Assembly (NCBI RefSeq): GCF_016862975.1
Contig: NZ_BONZ01000068.1
Location: 62,001-126,000, forward strand
Length of the DNA: 64,000 bases
Reading direction: 5' to 3'
DNA from: Rugosimonospora africana
GTDB taxonomy: Bacteria; Actinomycetota; Actinomycetes; Mycobacteriales; Micromonosporaceae
In this document: piece after piece, positions 16,231 to 26,600 of the stretch
How positions within the stretch are numbered: position 1 is the stretch's first letter
Layout: each line of letters begins with the position of its first letter
Position numbers and translations under genes: made by a program
The notes under the pieces: generated by a model
The model's input: only the letters and a program-made list of their open reading frames with translations
What the model was told of the DNA's origin: nothing
Databases searched by the model: none

Positions 16231-19200
16231 ATGCGCATCCTGAAACGAGTGATCACCGTACTCTGCGCCACCGTGCTGCTCGCCGCCGCGCAGCACGGTG
16301 TCGCGTCCGCCGAGTCAGATCCGCCACCGACCAACCTGCTCGCCGCCGACATGGACACCCAGTTCAACGGCCCAACCACCCCGCTGTCCACCGACACCGC
16401 CGCCAGCGGAGCCGCGCAGAAGTTCGTCGCCGTGGGCGGCGACAGCGCCATCGAGATCCGGGACTCGGCCCTGGGGGCGGCCAACCCCAGTTCCTTCACG
16501 CACCGCTTCACCGGCGGCGCCCTGATGACCGCCATCAACGACGTGTACAAGCAACCGGTCGGCAGCCCCGCCCGGCAGTTCAGCCTGTCGTTCGACCTGA
16601 GCCGCAGCGCGGCGAGCGACCAGCCGGTCGCCAAGGACATCTGCGCCTACATCGCCTTCGGCAACTTCGACAACAAGTTCGTGCCCCGCTTCCCGGTGCC
16701 GTTCGAGACGACGCTCACCAACACCGCGGCGTACAAGAACACGTCCGGCGCGCTGCTGCCGGTCACCGACGCCGACATTCCCCAGTACCGGTTCACCGTC
16801 GTGCCCAACGGCGGGCAGCGCCTGGTCACCTCCGTCGACCTGACGTGGGAGATCCGGGTCAACTCCACCGGGACGGACGAGGCGCTCGTCATCGACAATC
16901 CCTCGGTTGTCGAACTGCCGGATCCGGTCGTCGACAACCAGCCGCCGTCGGTGCCGACCGGGCTGACGAAGGGGCAGGTCTCGGAGAGCAGCGCCTCCTT
17001 CTCCTGGTCACCGTCCACCGACAACTTCGGCGTCACGGCGTACGACGTCTACCGGGACGGGTACCTGGTCACCTCCACCACCACCTCGCTGGCGGTGGTC
17101 GCGAACCTCGTGCCGTCCACGACCTACCAGTTCACGGTGCGGGCCAGGGACGCGAGCGGGAACGTCAGCGCGCCCACCGCACCGCTGTCGATGACGACCA
17201 GCGCGCACGTACCCAACGCGCCCGCTCCGTTCCCCGGTACCGAGCAGACCCGCTCGCAGTGGCTGTGGGACGAGACCAAGGCCATGAAGGAGGAAGAGGG
17301 TCCGCTGGACACCGCGTCGTACGTGGCGCAACTGGCGGACGATCAGAACACCGCGGCGAACCTCGGCAAGCTCGACCACCTCTACCAGGTGTACGACGCC
17401 GAGGCGTACAAGTGGGTGTCGAAGATGTACGGGTACCTCATGGTCGGCGACCAGTTCGGCACCGACCTGGACACCCACGTGCGCGGCTACTTCGCGCAGT
17501 ACAGCTACAAGCTCCTGCCCCAGACCGAGAACCTGCGGATGAGCACCTACGTCACCGGATACCTGCTCGGCCAGTACCTGCCGGACGTGAAGGACCTGGA
17601 CGGCAACTCCGGCGCGCAGCTGATGGCCGAGGACAAGGCGAACATCCTCGCGATGATCGACGCCGGAGTGCACCGCGGCTGGGCGGAGTACGAGAGCAGC
17701 GAGTACACCTTCATGACGTACTTCGGTCTCAACGCCATCTACCAGTGGGCCAACGACCCCGAGCTGGTCCAGAAGGCCAAGATGGCCATGGACGTCATGT
17801 GGTTCGAGTGGGCCAACGACTGGATCGACGGCTACCGGATCTCGACGGAGAGCCGGGCGAAGGGTGACGGGAGCCTCGCCGACGACCCGACCTGGCGGGG
17901 CGCGAACCACGCGCTGCTGGCCTGGACATACTTCGGCGCCTACCGGCAGCAGCAGGGCGAGGGCGAGTCGGACAACATCACGCCGTCGGCGTACCGCCCG
18001 GACCTCGAGTACGTCGGCCTGATGGCCTGGCCGGGGATGAAGTACACGCCGCCGCCGCTGGCCGTCGAGATCGGCCAGAAGACGGACAAGTCCTACACCT
18101 CGTACAAGACGAACCTGCAGAACTCCAGCGGTCGCGCGATGGACATCTACCGGACCAGTTACGTCCGGCCCACCTGGGGCCTGGGCACCGAGGTCCAGTA
18201 CCGCCGGGTCGACAACTGGCTCGAGGACATGCCGATGGTACTGCGCTGGCAATCCGGCGCACCGCAGTCGGTGTTCCGGGTGTCGATCGACGTGGGCACC
18301 TCACAGATCGGCACGTACGACGATCCCTACCAGCACCGGGTGATGCAGGACGGTCCCGCCGCGGTGGGGGTCTACAAGTCGTCGGGCGACCAGACCGAGA
18401 ACTACCTCAACGCGATGTTCCCGGACACCGGCTCCATCGTCGAGAAGCGGGACAACGTCGACGGGTGGACGCTGGTCAACACCGGAACGTCGTACTTCGC
18501 CTTCCGGATGGCGCAGCCCGGGACCTGGTACCACCAGACCCCGAGCGACCCGTCGAACGCGGTGAAGAAGACGACGCAGATCCACCCCACCACCACGCTC
18601 ACCTACAGCTACAACATCCTGCGCAGCCAGGCCGACAGGAACGGCTGGGTGCTGGACACCGCGGACGCGTCGGAGTATCCGAGCCTCGACGCGTTCGCGA
18701 ACGCGATCACGACAAAGACGAGCCTGGACACCAGCCACGTCAACGACACGGACCCGCGGCTGGTGTACCACAGCCTCCACGGCGACACGCTCGACATCAC
18801 CTACGACAACCCGGCCGGGGCGCCGGGCGCCACGCACCTGGTCAACGACACCCCGATCGACTACGACTCGTTCAAGCTGTTCGACACCCCGTACCTGGCG
18901 CAGGACCCGCTCGGGAACACCTTCACCGCCACCGTGGACGGCAAGTCCGTCGTCTACGACTTCGCCAACTGGACGGTGACCACGCCGGTCGCCGACGACG
19001 GAGCCACCTCTATCCCGGCCGCCGGCACGCTCTCGTCGAACAACGGGTGGGACACCGGCCTGCTCGACGGTGACTACACCGTCTCGATGAACCTCTGGTC
19101 CGGCGAGAACGCCACGTCGTTCCGGCTGTACGAGAACGGAAAACTCATCAAGACGACTCCGCTGACCATGAAGTCACCCGGAGCACAGCAGGTCGCCGTG

Positions 19201-19584
19201 GACATCTCGGGGCGGCCGAACGGCACCTACGTCTACACCGGTGAGCTGGTCAACTCGAAGGGTACCCGTACCCTTGCCCCGCTCACCGTCACGGTACGGG
19301 ACGCGAACCCCGCCGTACCAACGGTCAGCGACGACGACTGGGACCACGACGGCTCCTTCACGGTCACCGCGAACCTGTGGTGGGGCACGAACGCCACGCA
19401 CTACCGCTTCCTGGAAAACGGGGTGCAGGTGGGTGAGGGCGACCTCACGGCCGCGACGCCGGGGGCGCAGCACGCGTCCCTGAACGTCACCGGCAAGCCC
19501 GCCGGCGTGTACGACTACGTCGTGCAGTTCTCGAACGCCCTCGGGGCGACGACGAGCCTGCCCCTGTCGGTGACGGTCGCATAA
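16231..19584 (+). CDS. secreted multidomain polysaccharide-active protein
   Basis: The 1117-residue protein starts with a Sec signal peptide (cleavage probably after A-S-A, residue 27). A carbohydrate-binding-like beta domain covers about 30-225, and a fibronectin type III domain about 235-325 (PPSVPTGLTKGQVSESSASF). A mainly helical region follows (about 335-610; ENLRMSTYVTGYLLGQYLP, GWAEYESSEYTFMTYFGLNA) with the look of an alpha/alpha toroid as in heparinase-like lyases. Then come a beta-sandwich region (about 610-905) and two Ig-like repeats (about 930-1117) that share the W-x-G-x-N-A-T-x-(F/Y)-R-(L/F)-x-E-N-G pattern. I do not recognise the exact family. Position after the importer suggests it cuts a uronic acid-containing glycan outside the cell. 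The start ATG follows GAAAGGATGG. Confidence 0.75.
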   Translation: MRILKRVITVLCATVLLAAAQHGVASAESDPPPTNLLAADMDTQFNGPTTPLSTDTAASGAAQKFVAVGGDSAIEIRDSALGAANPSSFTHRFTGGALMTAINDVYKQPVGSPARQFSLSFDLSRSAASDQPVAKDICAYIAFGNFDNKFVPRFPVPFETTLTNTAAYKNTSGALLPVTDADIPQYRFTVVPNGGQRLVTSVDLTWEIRVNSTGTDEALVIDNPSVVELPDPVVDNQPPSVPTGLTKGQVSESSASFSWSPSTDNFGVTAYDVYRDGYLVTSTTTSLAVVANLVPSTTYQFTVRARDASGNVSAPTAPLSMTTSAHVPNAPAPFPGTEQTRSQWLWDETKAMKEEEGPLDTASYVAQLADDQNTAANLGKLDHLYQVYDAEAYKWVSKMYGYLMVGDQFGTDLDTHVRGYFAQYSYKLLPQTENLRMSTYVTGYLLGQYLPDVKDLDGNSGAQLMAEDKANILAMIDAGVHRGWAEYESSEYTFMTYFGLNAIYQWANDPELVQKAKMAMDVMWFEWANDWIDGYRISTESRAKGDGSLADDPTWRGANHALLAWTYFGAYRQQQGEGESDNITPSAYRPDLEYVGLMAWPGMKYTPPPLAVEIGQKTDKSYTSYKTNLQNSSGRAMDIYRTSYVRPTWGLGTEVQYRRVDNWLEDMPMVLRWQSGAPQSVFRVSIDVGTSQIGTYDDPYQHRVMQDGPAAVGVYKSSGDQTENYLNAMFPDTGSIVEKRDNVDGWTLVNTGTSYFAFRMAQPGTWYHQTPSDPSNAVKKTTQIHPTTTLTYSYNILRSQADRNGWVLDTADASEYPSLDAFANAITTKTSLDTSHVNDTDPRLVYHSLHGDTLDITYDNPAGAPGATHLVNDTPIDYDSFKLFDTPYLAQDPLGNTFTATVDGKSVVYDFANWTVTTPVADDGATSIPAAGTLSSNNGWDTGLLDGDYTVSMNLWSGENATSFRLYENGKLIKTTPLTMKSPGAQQVAVDISGRPNGTYVYTGELVNSKGTRTLAPLTVTVRDANPAVPTVSDDDWDHDGSFTVTANLWWGTNATHYRFLENGVQVGEGDLTAATPGAQHASLNVTGKPAGVYDYVVQFSNALGATTSLPLSVTVA

Positions 19585-19594
19585 GGCGAATCAT

Positions 19595-19628
19595 CCTGTG
19601 CCCCCGGCGTCCGTGCCGGGGGCACAGG
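19595..19628 (+). terminator. strong hairpin after the ABC/lyase operon
   Basis: A perfect 14-bp stem, CCTGTGCCCCCGGC (19595-19608) with GCCGGGGGCACAGG (19615-19628), and a 6-base loop begins 10 bases after the stop of the secreted protein. No T run follows, which is common for actinobacterial terminators. Just after it the word GCGGTAATTCCGAG (19630-19643) matches a 15-bp repeat unit at 42202. Confidence 0.85.
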
Positions 19629-19677
19629 CGCGGTAATTCCGAGCGCGACTCGCGCGGTTTCTGCCAGACTGCCGACC

Positions 19678-20037
19678 GTGACCGAACCCGACGCGGCTGC
19701 CGCCCTCAGCAAGCACGTGGCTGCCTTCAACTCCCGCGACCTCGACGCCCTGATGGCCGGTTTCACCGAGGACGCGTCCTGGGTCACCGGCACCTCGGTG
19801 GCTCGCGGGCACGACGAGCTGACCGAGCTGTTCGCCGGCGCGATGGCCGGTCTGCTGCCGACGCTGAGCATCGAGAACCTGCTCGCGGACGGCGACCGGG
19901 CCGCCTGCCAGCTGACGGAGACGCTGACGTTCGAGGGCGAGGAGCGCATGTACTCGATCGCCGGCTTCTACCGGTTGCGTGACGGACGCATCGCGTCGGC
20001 GAAGATCTACCGCGAGGGCAGCGCCGAACTCGCCTGA
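19678..20037 (+). CDS. SnoaL/NTF2-like protein
   Basis: The 119-residue protein has the NTF2-like cone fold pattern: AAFNSRDLDALMAGFTEDASW, then the G-T-S-V-A-R-G-H-D-E-L helix and a closing GFYRLRDGRIASAKIYREG strand pair. Such proteins bind or isomerise small molecules, or act as steroid isomerase-like enzymes. The substrate cannot be told. The start is GTG at 19678 without an obvious Shine-Dalgarno sequence, suggesting a leaderless transcript. It converges on the TerC gene with 10 bases between stops. Confidence 0.75.
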   Translation: MTEPDAAAALSKHVAAFNSRDLDALMAGFTEDASWVTGTSVARGHDELTELFAGAMAGLLPTLSIENLLADGDRAACQLTETLTFEGEERMYSIAGFYRLRDGRIASAKIYREGSAELA

Positions 20038-20047
20038 GCCGGCGGCT

Positions 20048-21082
20048 TCACCGCTGGTCGGTCTTCCGCCAGCGACGCCGGCGGGTCCGCTCCCCCACCG
20101 CGCCCGTGTGCGCCCGCTGCCGCGGGTGGCGACGCGACCGCAGCAGGCTCGCCACCGTCGTGGCGGCCAGAACCGAGAGAATCACGGCCAGCGACACCGG
20201 AATCGTGATCTCCGGTATGCCCGTCGAGACCTGCTCGTGCAGGAAGGTCAGGATGAGCTTCACGCCGATGAAGCCGAGAATCACCGCCAGCCCGACCGCG
20301 AGGTAGACCAGTCGCCGCAGCAGCCCCTGGATGAGAAAGTACAGGGCGCGCAGGCCGAGCAGTGCGAAAGCGTTCGCGCAGAAGACCAGGAACGGGTTCT
20401 GGGTCACCCCGAACACCGCGGGGATCGAGTCCAGGGCGAACAGCAGGTCGGTGGTGCCGATGCTGAGGAACACCAGGAACAGCGGTGTCACCATCCGCCG
20501 GCCGCCGGATCGGGCGAAGAGCCGCCCGCCGTCCATCTCCGTTGTCGTCGGCAGGACGCGACGGGCGTAACGCAGCACCGGATTGTCCTCGGGGTCGGGG
20601 TCGTCGTTGCGGTGACGGATCAGCTGGACCGCCGTGAACATGAGCAGGAGCCCGAACAACAGGAACGTGGGCGAGAACAGCGTGACGGCCGCGGCGCCCA
20701 CGGCGATGAGCACCGCGCGTAGCGCCAGCGCGGCCGCGATGCCGAACAGCAGTGCCTTCTGCTGGTACGCCGGGGGTACCGCGAACCGGTTCATGATGAT
20801 CACGAAGACGAACAGGTTGTCGACCGACAGGCTCTTCTCGACCAACCAACCGGTGACATAGGTGGTCCCGGTCCCCGGTTCGGCGGCGTACCCGAGCAGC
20901 AGACCGAACAGCAAGGCGATGCCGATGTAGACGCCCGACCAGCTGGCGGCCTCGACCAGGCCGACGGCGTGCGGTCGCCGTCCGGCGACCACGAAGTCGA
21001 TCGCGAGCAGCGCCAGTATGAACGCGATCGTCGCCGCCCACGCCCACAGGGGCGTCCCGCCCAATCGAAGCTCCTCACGCAC
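20048..21082 (-). CDS. TerC-family membrane protein
   Basis: The 344-residue protein has about nine membrane helices and the TerC signatures: a first acidic helix residue in LLAIDFVVAG, then SLSVDNLFVFVIIMNRF, and later LFALDSIPAVFGVTQNPF. The acidic residues within helices point to metal ion transport; Alx/TerC proteins export manganese or help load metals into secreted proteins. The C-terminal tail is Arg-rich. The gene stands alone. No manganese riboswitch fold could be recognised in the 160 bases upstream. Confidence 0.9.
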   Translation of the reverse strand: MREELRLGGTPLWAWAATIAFILALLAIDFVVAGRRPHAVGLVEAASWSGVYIGIALLFGLLLGYAAEPGTGTTYVTGWLVEKSLSVDNLFVFVIIMNRFAVPPAYQQKALLFGIAAALALRAVLIAVGAAAVTLFSPTFLLFGLLLMFTAVQLIRHRNDDPDPEDNPVLRYARRVLPTTTEMDGGRLFARSGGRRMVTPLFLVFLSIGTTDLLFALDSIPAVFGVTQNPFLVFCANAFALLGLRALYFLIQGLLRRLVYLAVGLAVILGFIGVKLILTFLHEQVSTGIPEITIPVSLAVILSVLAATTVASLLRSRRHPRQRAHTGAVGERTRRRRWRKTDQR

Positions 21083-21242
21083 CGCCTACTCGTGGAAAGT
21101 ACTCTCTTTCAGCGACTCATCCGGGCGAACGCGCAGGTTTGTCGCACCGGTGTCCCGGCGGCCGGCCAGCGCGGCGCCGTCGGCTCGGTCACCCGGCCGA
21201 TCTCCGCGATGCTCGACGCCGCGGTAGCAGCGCCACGCCCGC

Positions 21243-21899
21243 TCAGAGCCCGAAGGCTCCGGCCACCCGCTCGACCAGATCGTCCTCGGTCACCGTGCCG
21301 TCGAGGTCGAGGCCGCGCAGGCCGAGACGCGCCGTCTGGTGGCGAAGGCGGTCGGTGAACATCCGGTCCCGTTCGGCGATGTTGCGCCGGGCCCGCTCCG
21401 GGTCGCTGGTCCGCTCGGTGAAACTCCACACGTCGCCTCGATGGATCAGCGCGGCTTGGCGGAACTCGGGGGTCGGCAGGAGCCAGACCGCGTGATCGGG
21501 CACCGCGAGCAACGGCCGCACCAGGTGCGGCAGCAGCCGGAACCCCTCGACGACCACCCGCGGCTGGCGGGGCAGCCGGAGCAGGTCGTCGACGATCAGA
21601 CCGAACCCCTCGCCCCGGTACCAGTGGAACGTGTCGAGCATGACCTCCGGGGTCCGGTTCACCCAGCGCTGGTCCAGGTCCATGGCGAGGAACTCGGCCA
21701 GGAACGGGGCGTCGCCGGGCGTGGTACGGCGGGCGTGGTCGGGCATCACGTCGTCGGTGACATACCGGCGCAGACCGTACCGGTCCGCCAGCCGGCGGGC
21801 GATCGTCGACTTGCCCGCGCCGCTGCCGCCACCGATCCAGTACACGTGCCGCAGCCGTTCGCGGAGTGCGGCCGCCTCTCCGGTCCCGTCAGCCCGCAT
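21243..21899 (-). CDS. P-loop kinase-like protein A
   Basis: The 218-residue protein has the Walker A loop GGGSGAGKST at about residues 23-32, then a Y-V-T-D-D-V strand end, the R-V-V-V-E-G-F segment (Walker B-like) and a late ERTSDPERARRNIAERD helix with likely lid arginines. This is the shape of a nucleoside or small-molecule kinase of the AAA_18/cytidylate kinase type. It overlaps the stop of the related gene upstream by 11 bases and shares its plan: WIGG...GKST, then a V-V-x-E-G-(F/W) block and R-D/E-R-rich lid. The pair arose by tandem duplication. The substrate is unknown. Confidence 0.75.
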   Translation of the reverse strand: MRADGTGEAAALRERLRHVYWIGGGSGAGKSTIARRLADRYGLRRYVTDDVMPDHARRTTPGDAPFLAEFLAMDLDQRWVNRTPEVMLDTFHWYRGEGFGLIVDDLLRLPRQPRVVVEGFRLLPHLVRPLLAVPDHAVWLLPTPEFRQAALIHRGDVWSFTERTSDPERARRNIAERDRMFTDRLRHQTARLGLRGLDLDGTVTEDDLVERVAGAFGL

Positions 21900-22551
21900 G
21901 GCTCAGAAACGGTTCCCAATGGGCGGCGAGGGCGTCGGCCACCGCCGTGGCGTCTCGGGTACCGTCCACCTCGATCACCCGGACGCCCAGCCGCCGGGCG
22001 TTGCGCACCGCGTCCTCGCCGACGATCCGGTTGCGTTCGAGCCGGTTGCGTTGAGCCAGCCGCGGATCGCTGACCCCCTCGCGCGCCCGGTGCGCCCGGG
22101 GAAGCACTCTGAGCTGTCGCCGCCGGAAATCCTCGGTGGGAACCATGACGACCACCCGCCGGAGCGACTCGGTGACCGTGGCGATCAGCTCGGGGCGCAG
22201 CCCCCACCCCTCGGCCACGACGGGTCGGGGTGAGCTGAGCGCGCGCAGGTCGTCCTGGACCCACGCGAACCGTTGGTGGAACCGCTCGATCGCCTGTCGG
22301 GCCATCTCCGGCGGTGTCGTCCGTACCCAGGCCGCCTCCGGGTCGGGGTCGGGGTCGGGGACCGCCTCACCGTGCCGACACCGCTGCGCGATCCACCGGT
22401 CCTGGTGCCCGCGGGCGTCGTGATAGTCATAGCGGTAGCAGGTCAGGCCGTACCGATGCGCGAGGATGCCCGCGACGGTGGACTTCCCGGCCCACTGTGC
22501 GCCGCCGATCCACAGCGCATGACGAAGGGTGGTGAACGGATCCCAGTACAC
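21889..22551 (-). CDS. P-loop kinase-like protein B
   Basis: The 220-residue paralogue of the next gene has the Walker A loop GGAQWAGKST. The family's usual G-x-x-G-A-G-K form is altered to a Q-W pair. It also has VVAEGWGLRPELI and QRNRLERNRIVGEDAVRNA. A run of Pro-Asp pairs (PDPDPDPE) is encoded by a GGGTCG-type repeat at about 22340. Starts are uncertain: I chose the GTG at 22551, a TTG at 22587 is in frame. It shares an 11-base overlap with kinase A, so the two are coupled and may act on related substrates. Confidence 0.7.
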   Translation of the reverse strand: MYWDPFTTLRHALWIGGAQWAGKSTVAGILAHRYGLTCYRYDYHDARGHQDRWIAQRCRHGEAVPDPDPDPEAAWVRTTPPEMARQAIERFHQRFAWVQDDLRALSSPRPVVAEGWGLRPELIATVTESLRRVVVMVPTEDFRRRQLRVLPRAHRAREGVSDPRLAQRNRLERNRIVGEDAVRNARRLGVRVIEVDGTRDATAVADALAAHWEPFLSHAG

Positions 22552-22617
22552 ACGGATGACGATGACCCCGGCGCAGCGGAAGATCAAGTCTTGTTCTTCT
22601 CCCCCGCCCCTGGTTAT

Positions 22618-23529
22618 CTATTGGGTAGAGGCGGTCTCGCGTTCGATACCGGCCTCGCGGTTGATACCGGCCTCGCGGTTGACGCACTCCGCCAAGACAC
22701 GTTCCGCCAAGACATCGGCGAACCCGCGACAGAATTCGTCCAGCCGCTCGCGCGGCAACAGGCGCGGCGGTCGCGTGGGGAAGCGGCCGACGGACTGGAC
22801 CAGGTAGCCCCGCGCGACCGAGAAGAGGGTGTTCGCGTTCGAGGTCAGCGCCGCCCTGACCGTGGCCCGCGCCGGTGCCGCTCCGCCGAACCGGCTCTCG
22901 ACGAACGACGACAGCCTCGGCGTGCCGGCGTCGAACACCTCACAGACCGCGTCGAGGATCGGCATCCCGTCGCGCAGTCGCAGGCCGACCATGACGGCGT
23001 CGGCGTCCTCGACCAGGTCGTTGAACATGAAGGTACTGGCCCGGTCGGTACGCGCGAGCACCCGGCGGCAGTAGTCGTAACCGGATTCGTCACCGGAGTC
23101 GTCACCGGCGTTGTCACCGGACGCGTGCCGTTCGCGGTCGCGGCGCCACTCGCCATAGAAGGTGATCAGGTCGCCGGCCCAGCCGGTGAGATCCCCCAGG
23201 TTGACGCCGGCATCGGGTGCCGGACCGTGCCGGTACACGCCGGCACACGCCGCGCCGAAGTGCGCCGTCTCGTACGCCGGGCCGGCCAACGGGTCCGCGA
23301 AGAGTCTGGTCACCGGCAGCCCGGAACCCTTCACCCGCCGGACGAAGGACCAGTCGAGCGGGCCGACCAGCATCCTCCACGAGTAGCTGGCGTAGGTCTC
23401 GTGCCGCAGGAAGTCCAGCACCAGCCGGTTCGGATCCCCGCCGCCGTCGTGGCGCTTCGCGGCGCCGTACAACTCTTCGAGGTGGCCGAGGAAGTCATCG
23501 GTCGTGGAAGTGGTCGCGGCCCGGTGCAT
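22618..23529 (-). CDS. conserved hypothetical, likely helical
   Basis: This 303-residue protein is not one I recognise. It looks like a soluble, mainly helical protein with conserved-looking blocks PAYETAHFGAACAGVY, VNLGDLTGWAGDLITFYGEW and DADAVMVGLRLRDG. The C-terminal end is built of imperfect repeats (V-N-R-E-A-G, I-N-R-E-A-G, I-E-R-E-T-A) encoded by 18-bp units at 22645-22680, and an acidic D-x-x-G-D-D-S-G-D-E-S stretch sits mid-protein. It lies upstream of the two P-loop kinases on the same strand, but the gap to the nearer one (67 bases) does not prove an operon. Confidence 0.55.
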   Translation of the reverse strand: MHRAATTSTTDDFLGHLEELYGAAKRHDGGGDPNRLVLDFLRHETYASYSWRMLVGPLDWSFVRRVKGSGLPVTRLFADPLAGPAYETAHFGAACAGVYRHGPAPDAGVNLGDLTGWAGDLITFYGEWRRDRERHASGDNAGDDSGDESGYDYCRRVLARTDRASTFMFNDLVEDADAVMVGLRLRDGMPILDAVCEVFDAGTPRLSSFVESRFGGAAPARATVRAALTSNANTLFSVARGYLVQSVGRFPTRPPRLLPRERLDEFCRGFADVLAERVLAECVNREAGINREAGIERETASTQ

Positions 23530-23631
23530 GACGGAGGATCTTAACGATCACGCCGGCGGGCGTTGGTGGCGGTCTGCTGGTGGCGGCCTGCTGGCACCCG
23601 CGAAACGGGGCTCGCAGACCGCCACCCTTCG

Positions 23632-26600
23632 TCAGATCCTCGGCAGCGCGAAGTCCGCCGGTGTCTCGACACCCTTGCTGATCTGAACCACGGTGAACTG
23701 CGGCTGGTACCCGTTCATCGCGGCGGTGATGTGCAGCGGGTTGTAGCCCTTGTCGAGCCACAGTTGGTAGTGGCCGCTGGCATCGGTCTTGAGCGTGTAG
23801 CTGACCTGGCCGCACTGGCCGGTCTTGCCGCGGTACATGGTGCAGACCTGGACAGTGGCCCCGGCGATCGGCGCTCCGGTACCCGCGTCGGTCACCGTAC
23901 CGGCCACCTTGCCCCACGACTTCGGCGGCTTCACCTGCACGGTGACAGCGATCGGGTGGTAGCTGTACGGCGAGTCGGTGTCCAGCGACAGGTTCGCCGT
24001 GTAACTCCCCGGCTGCGGAACGGCGGCGGAGTTGGCGGTGACCGTGATCGTCGTCGACGCGCCGGCCGCCAGGTCGATCTCGCTCTTGCTCTCCGCGAGC
24101 CACGGCACATCGGAACCGCCGCACGAGTCGTAGCCCGGCAACACCTCGGCAAACGGCTGGCCGGTCGGCAGCCCACCCGCCGAACCACCGATCTGGTACA
24201 GCCCGCAACTGCTGCCCGGGCGGTAGAAGACGTTGTTGGCGTTGGGCAGAGCCGACCAGGTGTTCGTCACCGGGTCGTACTCGGCCGCCCGGTTGGTGGC
24301 GGCCAGGCCGGTGATGCCACCGGCCACCTGGAGCCGGTCATTGGCGCCGGCGTAGGCCATCCCCCAGTTGTCGTAGGGCATGTCGGCCTGCCGGGTCCAG
24401 GTGTTCGTCTCCGGGTGGTACGCGTACGTGGTGGAAAGCGACTTCGCCACGTCGATGTCGACGCCGCCCGCGCAGACCACCTCACCGTGGATGCCGGCAC
24501 AGGCGGCCCGGGTCTGCCGGGTCGGGTAGTCGGCGATGCGTGTCCAGGTGTTGCCGGCCGGCGCGTACCGGTAGGCCGCGGACGTACCGGTCAGGCAGAT
24601 CCCGGTGCAGCCGCCGACCACGTACAACTGGCCGCCAAGCACGGCAACGCTCGGGGAGCCGACCAGCTCCGGCAGGTTCGCCAGCTGCGTCCAGGAGTCG
24701 GTACCCGGGCGGTAGGCGTAGAGCACGTTGACCGTCTGGGACTTGGTGTTCCAGCCGCCGACGACGTACATGGTGCCGTTCACGAACGCGCCCGACAGTC
24801 CCTCCACCGGTTGGGGAAGGTCCGCGATCGGGCTCCACGCGCCGGCTCCCGGATCATAGACGTACCCGGCGGCGGTGACGGCGGTGTCGGTCGCGCCGCC
24901 GACGGAGTACACCTTCCCCTGGTCGTACCCGACCGCGTTGTCGATGATCGGGGTCGGGTAGTCGGCGATGTCGGTCCACGGCCCGCTCGCCGGGGTGGCG
25001 TCCCGGACCGCGGGCGCGGCGCCCGGCTTGGCTCCCGGCTTTGCCGCCGCAGTCGCGGCTCCCGGCTTCGCCGGCCCGGGCGTGTAGTTTCCCTTCACCA
25101 TCCGCAGCGGCGCGCCCTTGGTGCCGGTACCCACCATCGGAGTGAACCCGGTGGTGTGCTCCCCGATGGAGAGGTGCAGCGGGGCGCCGCCGGTGTTGGT
25201 GAGCTTGACCGCCGTGCCCTTGGCCGCGCCCAGTTCCTCGCTGACCGAGACGCTGGCGGTGCTCACCTTCAACTGGCCGGCCTTCAACTTCCAGTCGTGC
25301 CGGGTCGCGGTGTCGGCCGCGACGGCGACCGTACCGTTGGTGTCCGCGTACCGGCCGGCGCTGGCCGTCAGGTGCTGCGCGCCCGGCGCAGCGAACGTCC
25401 AGGCGAACCCGTCTGCCGTGCTGGGAACCGCGGCTCCGGTGACCGTGGACGGGGCAACCGTGGACCCTGTGACCGTGGCGCCGGGTACCGGCTTGCCGTT
25501 GTTGGCGTCGGACACCACGCCCTCGACCAGACCGCCGGGCAGCGCGGCGCACCCGCCGACCGTGACGTCGTCCAACTGCCAGAGCGTGACGCCCTGGCCG
25601 GCGTAGTGGAAGCGCACCTTCACGTCGGAGTGGTTGGCCGCCTGCGGGATCGCGATGGTGTTCTGCCCGAAGAAGGCGGGCACCGGGTGACCCGCGAGCG
25701 TCCAGGTGGCACCGCCGTCGACGCTGACCTCGACGTCGCCGGTGGTGCTGCCGTCCTCGGCCGGTACATAGGTGGCCTGGAACCGGACCTGCGGGGCGCT
25801 CTGCCCGGACAGGTCCACGGCCGGCGAGGTCAGCACGGTGTCCTCGGTCGCGCCCGTGTTGTACGGGTCGGCGGTGGCGAAGTTGCCGGTACCGCCGGTC
25901 AGGTTGCCGAAGTTGGCCGGGTTGTCGAACTCCCAGCCCGGCGTTGGCCCGGACACCGTCCAGCCCTGCTGCGGCGTCGTCCCGGTCCAACCCTCGAAGT
26001 CGGTACGGCTCGGGTACGCGTAGCCCGGCGCGGTGCAACCGGTGCGGTCGACGCCCAGGGCGGCGTCGGCGCGCACGTTGGCGGTGCCGAGGTCGACCGA
26101 CACGTCGCGGCTTGCGTAACCCGGGTAGTCGGCCGACACGTGGAACGTGTAGTCGTGCTGCTCGGGAAGCGTGACGCTGTACCGGCCGGTGTATGGGTCG
26201 GTGCTCACCGCGCCGTACGGGTACCCGTCGATGGTGACCTTCGCGGACAGCGGCCAGCCGTGGTCGTCGCCGTCGGTGACCGTGCCGGAGACCGTGACGC
26301 TGGGCACGGACTGCATCGTCAGGTCGGCCGTGGCGGCCTGCCCGTCGGCCACCTGCACGCCGGTACGGGTGGTGTCCTGGTAGGCGTACATCGACGCGGA
26401 CACGTCGTAGCCGCCGGCCGACACGATCAGCTGGTACCCGCCCTGGGCGTCGGTGGTGGCCCGGTAGGTCTTGCCGTTGCCCTCATTGGCGGCGGCCACC
26501 GAGGCTCCGGCGACCGGCTTGCCGGTGTCCTTGTCGGTCACGTGGCCGCTCAGGGTGCCGGCCGGGCCGAACGTCAGCGCGCCGACGCCGGCCGGGGTGC

